Part shown: positions 1 through 12,087 of the stretch, piece by piece
How the letters are laid out: each line of letters opens with the position of its first letter
Numbering within the stretch: position 1 is the first letter of the stretch
Source: Thuidium tamariscinum
Taxonomy: Eukaryota; Streptophyta; Bryopsida; Hypnales; Thuidiaceae
Reading direction: 5' to 3'
DNA length: 64,000 nucleotides
Assembly (NCBI GenBank): GCA_947034885.2
Contig: OX344754.2
Span: forward strand, 1,116,001 to 1,180,000
Position numbers and translations under genes: made by a program
The notes under the pieces: model-generated
Databases searched by the model: none
Seen by the model: the letters and a program-made list of their open reading frames with translations, nothing else
Told to the model about the DNA's origin: nothing

Positions 1-1530
1 ATATCAAGTCTTGAAAAATACTTGAAAGGTATGGAAGGATCTTCCAAGACAAAAGTCTTGAACAAAAATCAATGTATACATCTTTACCGCAAACTCTTAC
101 ATGTCATGAAAGGGATCAACCAAATGTTGTCAAGTGCTACTAAGGATCTCAAATTCCAATCTATTTTTGAAGAATTATGTCATCTTCAAATGAAAGTAGA
201 GATAGTAGGAAAAAATTGCCTTGTACAAGATCGATGGCGTCATTCAGTTGTATTTCAACTCCAACACAAAGAAACTTTTCGTGAACTACTTTTAGATTTG
301 AAGTGTTGTTACAATGCAGCTCAAGATATGTATTTACTTGGCCATCCAATTCAATCAAATGATATCCTACCAATTAAATTTGATGAAACTACCTACGAAG
401 AAGTCTTTGAAGATGGACAAGTACTAGAGAAGAATTTGGAACTTGTACTTCAAGAAGAAGTTTAAGAGGATTATGAAATAGCAAAACATCTATTGTTGAG
501 ACTTAGAAATTTGGATTGAGTTGATGGTGGAGACTTGGATGCTCTAGAGGTTCCTAGTAATTTTAAAGCACCAAAATTAATCAAAAAAATTGGTACAGGA
601 AGTTACGAAGATGTATACATGTCAAATTGATGTGGTCTTACATGTGCTTCAAAAGTATTGGACGGTAGTTTTGAATATCTTATGAACCCTCGAAAAGAAG
701 CAGGCATCTTGGCAGGCTTGAGCCATCCTAATCTTGTCCAATTTTATGGTTGTGGAACTTCTAAAAAGAATGATGAAAAAGCTAGAATGGGTGAGATGCA
801 TTTGGTGATGGAACTCATGGAAACAAATTTGTCATCTATATTAAAGACATTGAAAAGACCCTGATCCTATCATCTTGCAATTGATATGATGCACCAAATT
901 TCAAAGGGTGTGTATTACCTTCATGACATGCAAGTTGCTCATCTTGATTTGAAACCTGATAATGTATTGTCAAATTCAATACCTATGGAGGAGTTGGATC
1001 CTCGCTACATATTTAAAGTCACCGATTATGGAACTTCTCAATTAGAAGTTTGTAGCAATCCAAAGGATCCTAAACCTTCAATGGACACAATTGGAACTCG
1101 TGGATATATGTCCCCTGAAGTGATAAAGGGAAGTAAAACTTCATTGTATCCATTTCAAGCTGATGTGTGGTCATTTGCCATGATATGTTCATAGATTCTA
1201 TCTGGAAAGGTTCCATACTCTAATTTGAAACGAAAAGATTATTATGATCAAATTTCATATATACATGGTAGTAGCAATAAAAACTTGCGACCAGATCTAC
1301 CCAACAATTGTGAAGAATTGACAAATTTAATTCAAGAATGTTGGTCTCAAGACCCTCTTCAACGGCCAACATTTTCCAACATTTGTGAAAGGCTCACAAA
1401 TTTAAAGAAGTCTTTCTTGGAGGGAAAATATTCATATGACATGGTTCCACAATTTGGTTCATCTTACACCTCTAGATGTTTGAGGTTCATCTTGGACTTT
1501 ATAAAATATAGAGTCCATCATGTCCCAAAG
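1..1530 (+). pseudogene. Kinase exon of a kinase-NB-ARC-LRR (PNL-type) immune receptor, decayed
   Basis: One reading frame runs from the window edge to a splice donor at 1531. The N-terminal ~150 residues are helical and could be a HeLo/RPW8-like bundle, as in plant MLKL-like kinases (inference). A protein kinase domain follows: glycine loop GTGSYEDVY near 592-618, lysine in ASKVL, catalytic loop HLDLKPDNVL near 937-966 (non-RD), DYG in place of DFG, and GTRGYMSPEV before the P+1 loop. The frame is broken by five in-frame stops at 463, 517, 628, 862 and 1192, while the sequence between them stays conserved. The third loop glycine is also lost (E). The exon ends in phase 0 and joins the NB-ARC exon. 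The true start may lie before the window; an in-frame ATG is at 31. Kinase fused to NBS-LRR is known from mosses. As it stands it cannot make a full protein. Confidence 0.85.
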
Positions 1531-1685
1531 GTATGAAATTATTGACCTACAAAACTTCTTTAGTGATCTTTGGTTTTTGCAATTCTCTTTGATGATTGAC
1601 ATTCTTGGTTGTAAGTGAAATCTTTTTTATTTATATAAAAAAATATAGTAAATATGAATTTTGTATTTATACTTGGATTGTACAG

Positions 1686-2726
1686 GTGGGTGAACCAATC
1701 ACACTCCCAAAGGAAATTCTGGTTGATTTAGATAAACAATTGTCTAGAGCCAAAAAGTTTTTGAAAATGGATTATGTAGGCATTGTTGGCATGGGTGGAA
1801 TTGGCAAGACTACACTAGCAAAGGCAATACTTGATGATGCAACAATGAATTTCTCATACCAAGCATCATGCTTTATTGAGCCTGAAAAAGGTCAAAGCTC
1901 GTATGACATATTGTGCAAGATATTACCAAAACTTGGAAATGATAGGAAACCAACAAATTTCAAAGATGCCAAGGAGATGATGAAGATACTCTTGGTTAAA
2001 AAAAAGGTTCTTTTAATATTGGATAATGTCAAAGAAGAAACCTTAGTACAAGATATTGTACCCCCGGACATTGTACAAGCTAGCAAGGGTACTACAATAA
2101 TGACCACTACACGTGAATGGAATACCATAAAATCAGTAGTGCACATTGATGGAAGATTGGACATTGAATTGTTGGATGAAACGGTAGCAATGATGCTATT
2201 TACTTCTCACCTTTCTTGGGGTGTAGCTTCTTTATCATCAGACTTTGAAGACTTACATAAGCATATAGTTAAAGCTTGCAATGGTTTGCCTTTGAGCTTG
2301 AAAGTGATGGGTGCATTTCTCCGCAATAAAAAGAGATTGCGAAATTGGGAACGGGCATTACAAAGGATGGCAAGAGGAAGGAATTTGGATGGTGATGAAG
2401 AAGTTTGGAACACCTTGAAAATAAGCTATGATGGATTGAACAATGAAGTTGAAAAGATGATGTTTTTGGACATGGCTTGTTTCTTTTGCAGAGATGTCTA
2501 TCCGTCTGGCATGTCAAAAAAGACAATGTTATACATGTGGTCCAAAGATGGTATTCTTCCAGTGGGCAAATTGCAAAGATTAATTGATATGTCATTACTA
2601 AAGTTCAACAAAAATAGTGGCATTCTAGAAATGCATGACCACCTCCGTGACATGGGACGGAAGATTGCTAAGGATACAAGAATTTGGAAAGCATCTATGA
2701 TACCAGAATGTGGATTTGCAAGCAAG
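1686..2726 (+). pseudogene. NB-ARC exon of the same kinase-NB-ARC-LRR gene
   Basis: This exon lies between a 155-bp intron (1531-1685, GTATGA...ACAG) and a 200-bp intron (2727-2926, GTAATA...GTAG), both in phase 0. It encodes a complete-looking nucleotide-binding switch domain: P-loop GMGGIGKTTLA (near 1790-1822), kinase-2 KVLLILDNV, RNBS-B GTTIMTTTRE, GLPL as CNGLPLSLKVMGAFL and MHD as MHDHLRDMGRKIA (near 2632-2670). No stop or frameshift occurs inside it, unlike its neighbours. It would act as the ATP/ADP switch of an intracellular immune receptor. It could be transcribed alone, but the flanking exons are broken, so it is scored as part of a pseudogene. Confidence 0.88.
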
Positions 2727-2926
2727 GTAATAATCTATTAGCACAATTGACATTATATAAATTGCATGTTTTGTTCTTTACATTTGAAAATAGTTAGTAA
2801 ATATACAAACCAATCCTATGTTTCTTCAAGAATTATGAGTTTTGAAATATGATAAAAATTTGATTTAGATTTAAAGCTTCTATATGAAGATGTATTCCAT
2901 TCTAACTTAAGCTTCTTTGAATGTAG

Positions 2927-5900
2927 GTTGATAAGGTTCTTCAAGGCATTTCTTTGCAAAGTACTATAAACTATCATCAAGCTTTAGTCAAGCAAGACCT
3001 TAGTTTTGATTTTAAAGAACTTCGGGTATTGATTTTGGTGAATATTTTGGACAATCCTAAAGCATATTTTGACAACTTGGATTTATTACTTCAACTAGCT
3101 TCACAATGTTCTAAATTGGAGGCAATCATAGTACAAAATTCTCAAAATTTGATTGAAATGTCACAAGCACTTCCAACAAATACTGCCATCATTCTAACTT
3201 CAAGGATATCAAATCTTTGTAGTTCATGTGAATCATTGAAGGTTCTTGATTTAATAGGGCTTGGATTCCTTGAACAATTATCACACACACTTGCATTTAA
3301 GAATACCCTATTGAGACTAGATCTAAGTTTTTGCAATGCATTGGTGGTTTTGCCAAAAGAAATAGGGAACTTGACTTCTTTGATAACTTTAAATTTGAAA
3401 GCGTGTTCAAGTTTGGTAGCATTGCCAACAGAAGTGGAAAATTTGGCTTCCATAACAAATCTCAATTTGGAAGCATGTTCAAGCTTGACAATATTGCCCA
3501 AGGAAGTATGGAACTTGACTTCTTTGAAACGACTCAATTTGGGTGGATGTTCAAGCTTGGCATCAATGCCAAATGAGATAGGAAACTTGACTTACTTGAC
3601 AAATTTCACTTTTGGTGGGTCTTCAAGTTTAGTGGCATTGCCAAAGGAACTAGAGAATTTGACTTTTTTGCAAAAACTTTATTTAAAACCATGTTCAAGC
3701 TTGGTGGCATTGCCCAAGGAAATAGGGAACTTGATTCTTTTGAAAACTCTCAATTTGGCTGAGTGTTCAAGTTTAGCAATATTGCCTAAGGAAATTGGAA
3801 ACTTGATTTCCTTAACAACTCTTGATTTGGAAGCTTGTTCAAGCTTAGTGGCATTGCCTAAAGAAGTGGAGAACTTTACTTCTTTAAAAACTCTTAATTT
3901 AGATGAGTGTACAAATTTGGCAATATTACCAAAGGAAGTGGGCAACCTAACTATCTTGAAAACAATTTATTTAAAAAGATGTTCAAGCTTGAGAACATTG
4001 CCAAAGGAAATAGGTAACTTGACTTCATTGATGACTTTTGATTTGGAAGCATGTTCAAGCTTGGTGGCATTGCCCAAGGAAGTAGGGAACTTGAGTTCTT
4101 TGATTTGGCTCAACCTAAATGGATGTTCAAGCTTGGTGACATTGCCCAAAGAAATAGGGGACTTGACTTCCTTGACATCCTTCATTTTGGATGGGTGTTT
4201 AAGCTTGGCAATAGTACCAAATGAAATAGGGAACAATTTGGTTTCTTTGACATGGCTTAGTTTGGATGGGTGTTCAAGCTTGGTGGCATTGCCAAAGGAA
4301 GTAGGGAATTTGACTTCTTTGCCAACTTTCAGTTTAAAAGCATGTTCAAGCTTGGCAACATTGCCTCAAGAAGTGGAAAACTTGATTTCCTTGACATGGC
4401 TTAGTTTGAATGGATGTTCAAGCTTGGTGGCATTGCCAAAGGAAATAGGAAGCTTGACTTCATTGATGACTTTTAGTTTGCGAGGTTGGTGGCATTGCCC
4501 AAGGAAGTGGGGAACTTGACTTCTTTGAGATGGCTTAGTTTGAATGGATGTTCAAGCTTGGCAACATTGCCCAAGGAAATAGGGGACTTGACTTCCTTGA
4601 CATCCTTCATGTTGGATGGGTGTTTAAGCTTGGCAGCAGTACCAAATGAAATAGGGAACTTGGTTTCTTTAACATGGCTTAGTTTAGATGGGTGTTCAAG
4701 CTTAGTGGCATTGCCGAAGGAAGTAGGGAATTTGACTTCTTTGCCAACTTTCAGTTTAAAAGCATGTTCAAGCTTGGCAACATTGCCTCAAGAAGTGGGG
4801 AACTTGACTTCTTTGAGATGGCTTAATTTGAATGGATGTTCAAGCTTGGCAACATTGCCCAAGGAAATAGGGGACTTGACTTCCTTGACATGGCTTAGTT
4901 TAGATGGGTGTTCAAGCTTAGTGGCATTGCCGAAGAAAGTAGGGAATTTGACTTCTCTGCCAACTTTCAGTTTAAAAGCATGTTCAAGCTTGGCAACATT
5001 GCTTCAAGAAGTGGGGAACTTGATTTCCTTGACATGGCTTAGTTTGAATGGATGTTCAAGCTTGGTGGCATTGCCTAAAGAAATTGGGAACTTGATTTCT
5101 TTGAAATGGCTCAATTTAGATGGGTGTTCATGTTTAAAAGCAATGCCGAAGGAAGTGGGAAATTTGACTTCCTTAACAACTCTCAATTTTGATGGATGTT
5201 CAAGATTAGTAGCATTGCCAAAAGAAGTGGGGAACTTGACTTCTTTAAGATGGCTTAGTTTGAATGGATGTTCAAGCTTAGTGGCATTGCCTAAGGAAGT
5301 AGGAAACTTGACTTCATTGACAACTCTTGATCTAAAAGCATGTTCAAGCTTAGTAGCATTGCCCAAGGAAGTAGGGAATTTGACTTCCTTGACATCTTTC
5401 ATTTTGGATGGGTGTTCAATTTTGGTGACATTGCCAAAAGAAATTGAGAGCTTGACTTCCTTGACAACATTGCATTTAGGTGGATGTTCATCTTTGGAAG
5501 CAATGCCAAAGGAAGTAGGAACTTTGGCTCCCTTGACGTGACTTAGTTTAGATGGGTGTTCAAGCTTGGTGGCATTGCCAAAGGAAGTAGGGAAGTTGAT
5601 TTCTTTGACATGACTCAATTCAATGAATGGATGTTCAAACTTGGTAGCATTGCCCATTGAAGTGGGGAACTTGACTTCTTTGATAAATCTTTATTTAAAA
5701 TGGTGTTCAAACTTGGTGGCATTGCCCACGGAAGTAAGAAATTTGAATTTTTGAATAAGTTTCAATATATATGGACATTCAAGCTTAGAAGCATTGACTG
5801 AGGACGCAGAGAATTTATCTTCCTTGACTACCTTGAATTTGTAGCGGTGTTTGAATGTGGTTGCATTGCATGGAGAAGTGAGGAATTTGTATTTTTTGAC

Positions 5901-6140
5901 AATTCTTAACTATAAAGGATATTCAAGCTTGAAAGTAGTGCCAAAAGAAGTGGGGAATTCAACTTCCTTCTTAACTCAATTCCTTCATAACTCAATTTGG
6001 AAGTGCATTCTAGATTGGCACCATTGCCTATAAAAGTACAACACTTGATTTCCTTGATAAGTCTCTATTTTGGTGGGTGTTCAAGGTGAGAGGCATTGGT
6101 AGAAGAAGTGGGAAACTTTACTTTCTTAACAAATGCCAAT
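2927..6140 (+). pseudogene. LRR exon of the kinase-NB-ARC-LRR gene, frameshifted and with stops
   Basis: The exon starts after the acceptor at 2926, in frame with the NB-ARC exon. After about 130 residues of linker and irregular LRRs it becomes a regular array of 24-residue repeats with consensus LPKEVGNLTSL followed by LxLxGCSSLVA. About 34 units can be counted to 5740, then increasingly eroded ones to about 6140. Near 4484 part of one unit is missing and the frame shifts by one base. The array continues in the new frame to TGA at 5539 and meets another TGA exactly 72 bases on at 5611. Both stops sit where other units have TGG (Trp in TWLSL). The LRR would be the ligand or effector recognition surface. 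This class of repeat expands by unequal exchange. Confidence 0.85.
3310..5740 (+). repeat. 72-bp coding tandem repeat (LRR array)
   Basis: Successive 72-bp units keep near-identical DNA, for example the recurring words TGTTCAAGCTTGGTGGCATT and GGGAACTTGACTTC. Larger blocks of several units are themselves duplicated, such as the four-unit pattern around 4240-4460 that recurs around 4680-4900 and 4900-5070. This indicates recent higher-order expansion rather than old, diverged LRRs. Confidence 0.85.
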
Positions 6141-6171
6141 TAGGTTAGATGATTCTTAGTTATGAATTAGA

Positions 6172-6178
<7 letters not shown>

Positions 6179-6222
<44 letters not shown>
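6179..6222. repeat. (TA)n microsatellite, ~22 units
   Basis: Uninterrupted TA dinucleotides directly after the eroded end of the LRR array. Confidence 0.95.
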
Positions 6223-6228
<6 letters not shown>

Positions 6229-8083
6229 ATAAATTCTTTAATTTGTGGAATAATTGTTGAACTTTGAAGTCTATGAGTTGTCTAAAATATCTTCATTGAG
6301 TAGCATTGAAGACAATGCGAATTATTTTGTCTTTAAAGTGATTATTATAGTGGACTAGATTGTAATGGATGCAATGCAATTTCTATAATTGAACCCTAGA
6401 TAAAGATAAAGACCCTTTCAAAATTGGATAGAATTTGTATTTAGTATGTTTTACAAAATTGAAGCTATCATTGTAAGGTTCAATTCAATGATTAATTACA
6501 TTCATTATGAGAATTGAGTAATTGAATTATAACAATTCTTTTAATTGTATAACCTTATGGCTAAACAAATACATTGTGCCAAAGATCAAATTGTATCAAC
6601 ATGTGTTAAAGTATAAGTTACAACAACAATGTTGAAATTGTGAGCCGCTCAATGACTAAACATTGTGACGATTACATCTATAAGAGGATTTTTATTTCTT
6701 TCCTAAAAATAAATTCTAGTATAGGATTCAAATTTTGGGACGTAAACTATTCCAATCAGATTGTAAAATTCACCTACAGGAAAATAATGCCAATTGCAAG
6801 ATTATGAATTTAAAGATATTCCCTATTGCATATCAAGAGCCTATTGGTTTAGAACCACTTATCAAAATAGGCATAGCCATAGTCTTCCAACTTTTCACAA
6901 TTGGTCTTTTCCTAATTTGGTTTCTAGCTTTCATTCCCATCATCCAATTGTCATTCTTTTCAACAAGTTCAACAATCTATAGTGTCTTTCCAATTGATTT
7001 GCTTCTCCAATGATTTAGTCTTCTTGGTTTTTACCAATCAACTAGCTTCTCAATCGATCACTCATTATAATTTTATGATATTCAATTTAATTTCCTATTG
7101 ATGTAAATTCAATTATTTTAATTTTCCAAATTATACTTCCAATTGGTCTCTTTGAATTTTTGCACTACAACAAAGATTCGTTTATTTTCTCCAATTGATA
7201 TTCATAGAAAATACTTGGCTTATAGATTACTCATACTATTCAATTCACAACATTACCCAATTGATTTAACACTGATACATTGACAAACACATAGTATCTT
7301 ACAATTGGTTTTGCTTTAACACTCATTCTTCAAATAATTCAATTACAAATATTTTTATTAATTTTCTCTAAATTGTTCAAAATAATCAATTGCTCTAATT
7401 ACACCATTTTTCACTCTTTCAGTTCTCCACACAATCACACAAACTTCTTTTAATTCCCAATTGATATTTCTATTTTTGCTCTTCAATTCAATTTCAATCA
7501 GTCTATTACCACTCACATAGCACATATCACATCACACACAATTTCCAATTGCACATATACATTAATATATAGAACACAATTTTGTAAACATTGCATTCTA
7601 TTAATTCAAATTTGAAAACACAAAAGTAAACAATTGTTTTTACTTCCAATCACTAGGTGGAGTGCTTTTCTCTCTCTCTGAAGTCAACTGAAAAAATAAT
7701 TGACAAAATCCACGTACATAGTAGCCAACCGGATAACCTGCCAAAATCGCCAATCAAGAAAACTACCTCTTTGAATCCCAATTTTGTATCCTTTTGATAA
7801 ATACAATGTATAAATCTTTTGGCTACACTTACAATTGAAAAAACTACAATTTAAACATGAAAACTACCAATTGGCTAAGTCTAAAAATAGAATTTGGACT
7901 ACAACATCTAATTTAAACAAATAAGTGAAGTAAAATTTATCTCCTCTACAAAGCAAAATGCACATAACTCCATGAGATGGTTTATAAGACAATGGATCAC
8001 TACTAGTATCACACAAGGCTTAACAATGGCCCAAATATCAACCTATGCAAAGACCTAATAGCTCTTGATCATCATAAGTCAAT
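6223..8083. other. AT-rich spacer, no gene recognised
   Basis: No protein homology was seen in six frames. The piece around 7630-7760 (ACTTCC...GTGGA, then AACTGAAAAA) resembles sequence near 18190-18250, so at least part is a dispersed repeat. Confidence 0.5.
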
Positions 8084-8815
8084 GGGCGATTACAAGAAAC
8101 ACTTCACGTTTTGGGCTCAAAACGTTGTTTTTGGACATAATATTGGCAGTACTACGCGATCTTGACAATACAATGTGTCTAACGCGTGCCTACAAATCTC
8201 AACCATCGATTTCCTGCACTTGTAGATTTGGGCTGTCAGTATAGTACTATGCACTACTATGCAATACTATAGAGTACTGCAAGTACATCACATGCTACAT
8301 GGAGCAAAAAAAAGCAGAAAAAGGGTCTGTGGACCTTTTTATTTTTAATAATTCAAAAAAAGTCAAAAAGTTATTTTTGAAAGAAGCCATTTTTCTAAAC
8401 AAAATTGTGCTCATATTGCAACAAAAAATTCCTCTAAATTTTTTTTCCCTCTTTGTAGTATTTGTGCAAAGGAAGGTTACTTTGACCCCATGTGGACAAT
8501 AGACATTTTACTATTTTTATAAAAACTCATTTTCAATCCTTGAAATTCTAGGCTTCAAATTCAGATTTTTGAGTCAAAAATAAGACTAAAAACCTCCAAA
8601 ATGGCCAAGGTAGATAGCCAATTGGGGGAAATTTTAAAATAGTAAAATAATTTTTAAGAAATTGAAAAAATTAGATAACATATAAAACTTTTGTGTACAC
8701 CTTCATTCCAAATTTCAAGTTTATAAGGCAGAATATGCAAAAGTTAAGAGCAAAAAACTACCCGTTGGAGGTCAAGGGGACAAGAAATAGGACAAGTGTT
8801 TCTTGCAATCACCCC
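8084..8815 (+). mobile_element. TIR MITE family 1, copy 1 (732 bp)
   Basis: The ends are inverted: GGGCGATTACAAGAAACACT on the left and AGTGTTTCTTGCAATCACCC on the right, flanked by AAT on both sides (3-bp target duplication). The interior aligns along its length with the copy at 10398-11145 and, inverted, with 62400-63136. No transposase is present. A 3-bp duplication and GGG-starting ends would suit a PIF/Harbinger-type element, but the superfamily is not certain. Confidence 0.82.
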
Positions 8816-8819
8816 AATG

Positions 8820-9527
8820 CACCATAAGAAACTTGCATTTCAAGTGATGAGTCCAAATTTTTACAAACAAATTTTAGTAGACATCCAATGTAATAACCCA
8901 ATGTTTTTGTGGATGTTTTTTGAACAGGGATATTATATTGACATAAAGACACAACTTGTTACAATGTGACGAAAAGTGGCTGTCACAGTTTTTTATTAAT
9001 TTTCCTACCCCCTCCCTCATCAAAAAAATCAACAGCCATTGGATTTGAATTAAAAAAAATCCCAGCCCCCTTCCAAGAAAAATCAACAACCGTTGGATAT
9101 CGATATGGTACAGCATATGGTACAACATATAGTACATAATATGGGTACGAATACAATATATGGGTACTGATACTGAATGTCATTTATCCCATATTCTTTG
9201 TCTCCCAACCCACCCTCTCAGAATTATAAGAGGGTGGAGGGAGGGGGGATTCACAAGTTTAAACTATTTTAAAATTTAATACTTATATCAGATTGGGTGG
9301 GGAGGGGGGTTAAAAAAAATTTTAATTTAGTGTTTAAATCAGATTGGGGGGTGCATCAATTTTAAAATTTTAAAATTTTTTTAGTTTTTGAGCTCATTGT
9401 GACACAGTTTGTCACAATGACAATGACAATGACAATGACAATGAGCTCAAAAGAGGCAGTCACTGCCTCATCAATGGATGTCCTCTAAAATTTGATTTAA
9501 AAAATTTAACATGGGTTTCTTATAATG
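8820..9527. mobile_element. CACTA-type non-autonomous element (708 bp)
   Basis: The left end CACCATAAGAAAC and right end GTTTCTTATAATG (its complement CATTATAAGAAAC) match the ends of the cleaner CACTA element at 20427. The 3-bp duplication ATG flanks it on both sides. It inserted right against the end of the MITE at 8084-8815, so the two duplications overlap. Near the right end there is a small inverted repeat around GAGCTCATTG and a short (CAATGA)n-like run. Confidence 0.72.
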
Positions 9528-10397
9528 ATGGGACCACACTGTTGAGTGGCTTGTATATGCTACATGTCACAATCATCAAATACATTTGAAAAAAATGAGA
9601 CAAATGTGAAAAAATATGTATCAATATGAGCATTTGACAATGACAACATCCATATAACACATGATTGATAAAATTAAAAAATATATTGATTTTGGAAATC
9701 AAAGGATATCAAAGTCAAATATTCCTCACTACTTTTATTAACTACTAAGAATTAATTTTTAAAGGTATTTCAATTCTACATGACAAAAAGAAACAAAGAA
9801 ACATGTTAAAGGTAGGATGACAAAAACTTTCAATTAACACAAAGTGTTTAGCTTTATTATTTGATGGTATTTTTGAGGGCATTTCTTGGAATGCAAGAAA
9901 TTCTACAATCTTGTACAAGGGAAGGAGAGGGAAGCCCTAAAGCTATTCAACTCTATATGCATGTACACCTTATATTACCTTATGTTAAATACCACCATTG
10001 ATCCATAAGATATAGTAAAATTTTCTTTGTGTAAATATCCAATGCCATCAATAGCAAGGCCAAAAAGAGATGATGAATGCAAAATAAAGAATGCCAATAG
10101 ACTTGTCTTCCTCATGGAAGAAGGTGAATGCAAAGAAGTAGGAGTTGACAACCAACATGGAAGATAGTTTGTAACTTGTCCTTGAGGTTGGCTTTCTTGG
10201 AGTATTCTATGACAGAGTTGTCATTGTTGGCTAAGAATAGCAATCATTGCAAGGAAATGGAGGTATAAATGACTGGTCTACAATGACTGCACTGACAACA
10301 ATGATTCCAAATTAGTCATTTTGTAGTCATTTTGGACAAGTCATCTATATCTCCATTTTCTTGTAGTTAATATTTCATTCTTCTTTTGTTCCTCTTT
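9528..10397. other. Spacer, nothing recognised
   Basis: AT-rich sequence without a credible coding region, hairpin or tandem repeat. Confidence 0.5.
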
Positions 10398-11145
10398 GGG
10401 TGATTGCAAGAAACACTTCATGTTTTGGGCTCAAAATGTTGTTTTTTGGCATAGTACTAGCAGTACTTCGCGATCTTGATAGTGCAACGCGTCTGACGTG
10501 CGCCTACAGATCTCAACCATTGATTTTGGGCACTTGCAAATTTGGGCCGTCAGTGCAGGACTATGCAGTACTATGGACTACTACAAGTACTTCACAAGCC
10601 ACAGGGAGTAGAAAATAGTAGAAAAAGGATCAGTGGACCTTTTTATTTTTAATAATTCAAAAAAAAATCAAAAAATTATTTTAAGAAAATTGATTTTTCT
10701 AAACAAAATTGAACACACATTGCAAGCAAAAATTCCTCTAAAAAAGTTTTTCCCTCTTTGTAGAGTTTGTGCAAAGGAAGGTCACTTTGATCCCATGTGG
10801 ACAATAGACATTTTACTATTTTATAAAAACTCATTGTCAATCCTTAAAATGTTAGTAGAACTCCAACTTCTTCAATTTGTGGCTTCAAATTCAGATTTTT
10901 GAGTCAAAAATAGGACTAAAAATCCCCCAAATGGCCAAGGTAGACAACCAATCGAGGGCAATTTAAAAAATACTAAACTAATTTTTAAAAATTGAAAAAA
11001 TTACACAATATATAAAACTTTTGTATTCACCTTCATTCCAAATTTCAAGTTAATAGGAAAAACGATGCAAAAGTTATGAGCAAAAAACTATCTGTTGGAG
11101 GTCAAGGGGACAAAAAATAGGACAAGTGTTTCTTGCAATCATCCC
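10398..11145 (+). mobile_element. TIR MITE family 1, copy 2 (748 bp)
   Basis: Starts GGGTGATTGCAAGAAACACT, ends AGTGTTTCTTGCAATCATCC(C), flanked by TTT on both sides. It is the best-preserved copy. The short open frames inside are shared with copy 1 but interrupted and match nothing known. Confidence 0.85.
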
Positions 11146-12087
11146 TTTGTAAATGTCAAAAGTCCCTTCAAGCAATGATGATCTTAGACGTGGTGCATTT
11201 CATAGGGATTCCAATAGGGCCATCCAAAGAAGGAACAAGAGCTTTTGTGGCGACAAAAGAGATCCTCAAAATGAAGAACTCTAGAATCTTCCATTGAGCT
11301 AAATATATACATTACAAAGTCAAGGAACAGAGATTCATTGCTAGAAACAAGAGATACATATTGCTAAGGTTGCTTAGTGTGACATTATTTTGGATTTGGG
11401 TGTTGTGAGACTTTGAGTTGTCATTTTAGTCTCTTGATTTTTTTTTGCTTTGATTTTATTTATGATTAATACAACTTTTAGTCAAAAAATCATAAAAAGT
11501 GTTCAAAGTGTAATTAGTAAAAGTCCATATCAATATGGTGTTTTATCCCTTGAAGCTTGGAGTGCCTAAAACACTCCAATTTTGTGCTTTTAAGATATTT
11601 TAGTGTTTAGAAAAAAGATTAGGCATTTGAGACATTGTGCAACATAAAGATTGTGAGATTCTTATCAAAAATTGAAACAAACCTACAAGCGCATGTGATA
11701 GAGCCTAGCTAATATAGTAAAGATTGTAGTCTAAAATACAAAGTTCATTTTAATAGCCTTAGATATATTTATAGTCATTTAGTTTAGAAACTACCACCTA
11801 TTCTAGGGAAATTGTATTAAGTAAAATGTTTGTCTTGTAAGTAAAAATTCAAAAAGTATAAAAGATGGCAAAAAGATTGAAGATTGAAGGAGGGTGTTAT
11901 TGATATAAAAACAAGACATGTGGGCCCTAGACTTGAAGTGTAAATCTGATAGATAATCCATGTTGCACTGGTTCTATTGGTCTTGAACAAGAGATTTCGT
12001 TAGCTATTGTTGTCATCCTTAGAACCATTCTTCAAACACCTGGGGCATGTTCTTAGTGTTTTAATGAAGTCAAGGATTAATTGACAG
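11146..12087. other. Spacer upstream of the DCN1-like fragment
   Basis: The missing N-terminal exons of the DCN1-like gene were looked for here and not found. A short phrase near 11926 (ACATGTGGGCCCTAGA) recurs near 30690 and 32916, pointing to a dispersed repeat. Confidence 0.5.

Noticed and set aside
463-1194. Stop codons in the kinase exon as sites of RNA editing
   Set aside because: C/U editing of plant transcripts is an organelle process; a nuclear gene with introns and a frameshift elsewhere is better explained as a pseudogene.
3142-5657. Long minus-strand open frames across the LRR array
   Set aside because: They repeat every 24 residues because the coding strand does; no independent homology.
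8299-10902. Similar open frames at 8299-8502 and 10633-10902, hinting at a conserved small protein
   Set aside because: They lie at the same place in two copies of one MITE. Similarity is due to the transposon, the frames are interrupted and match no family.
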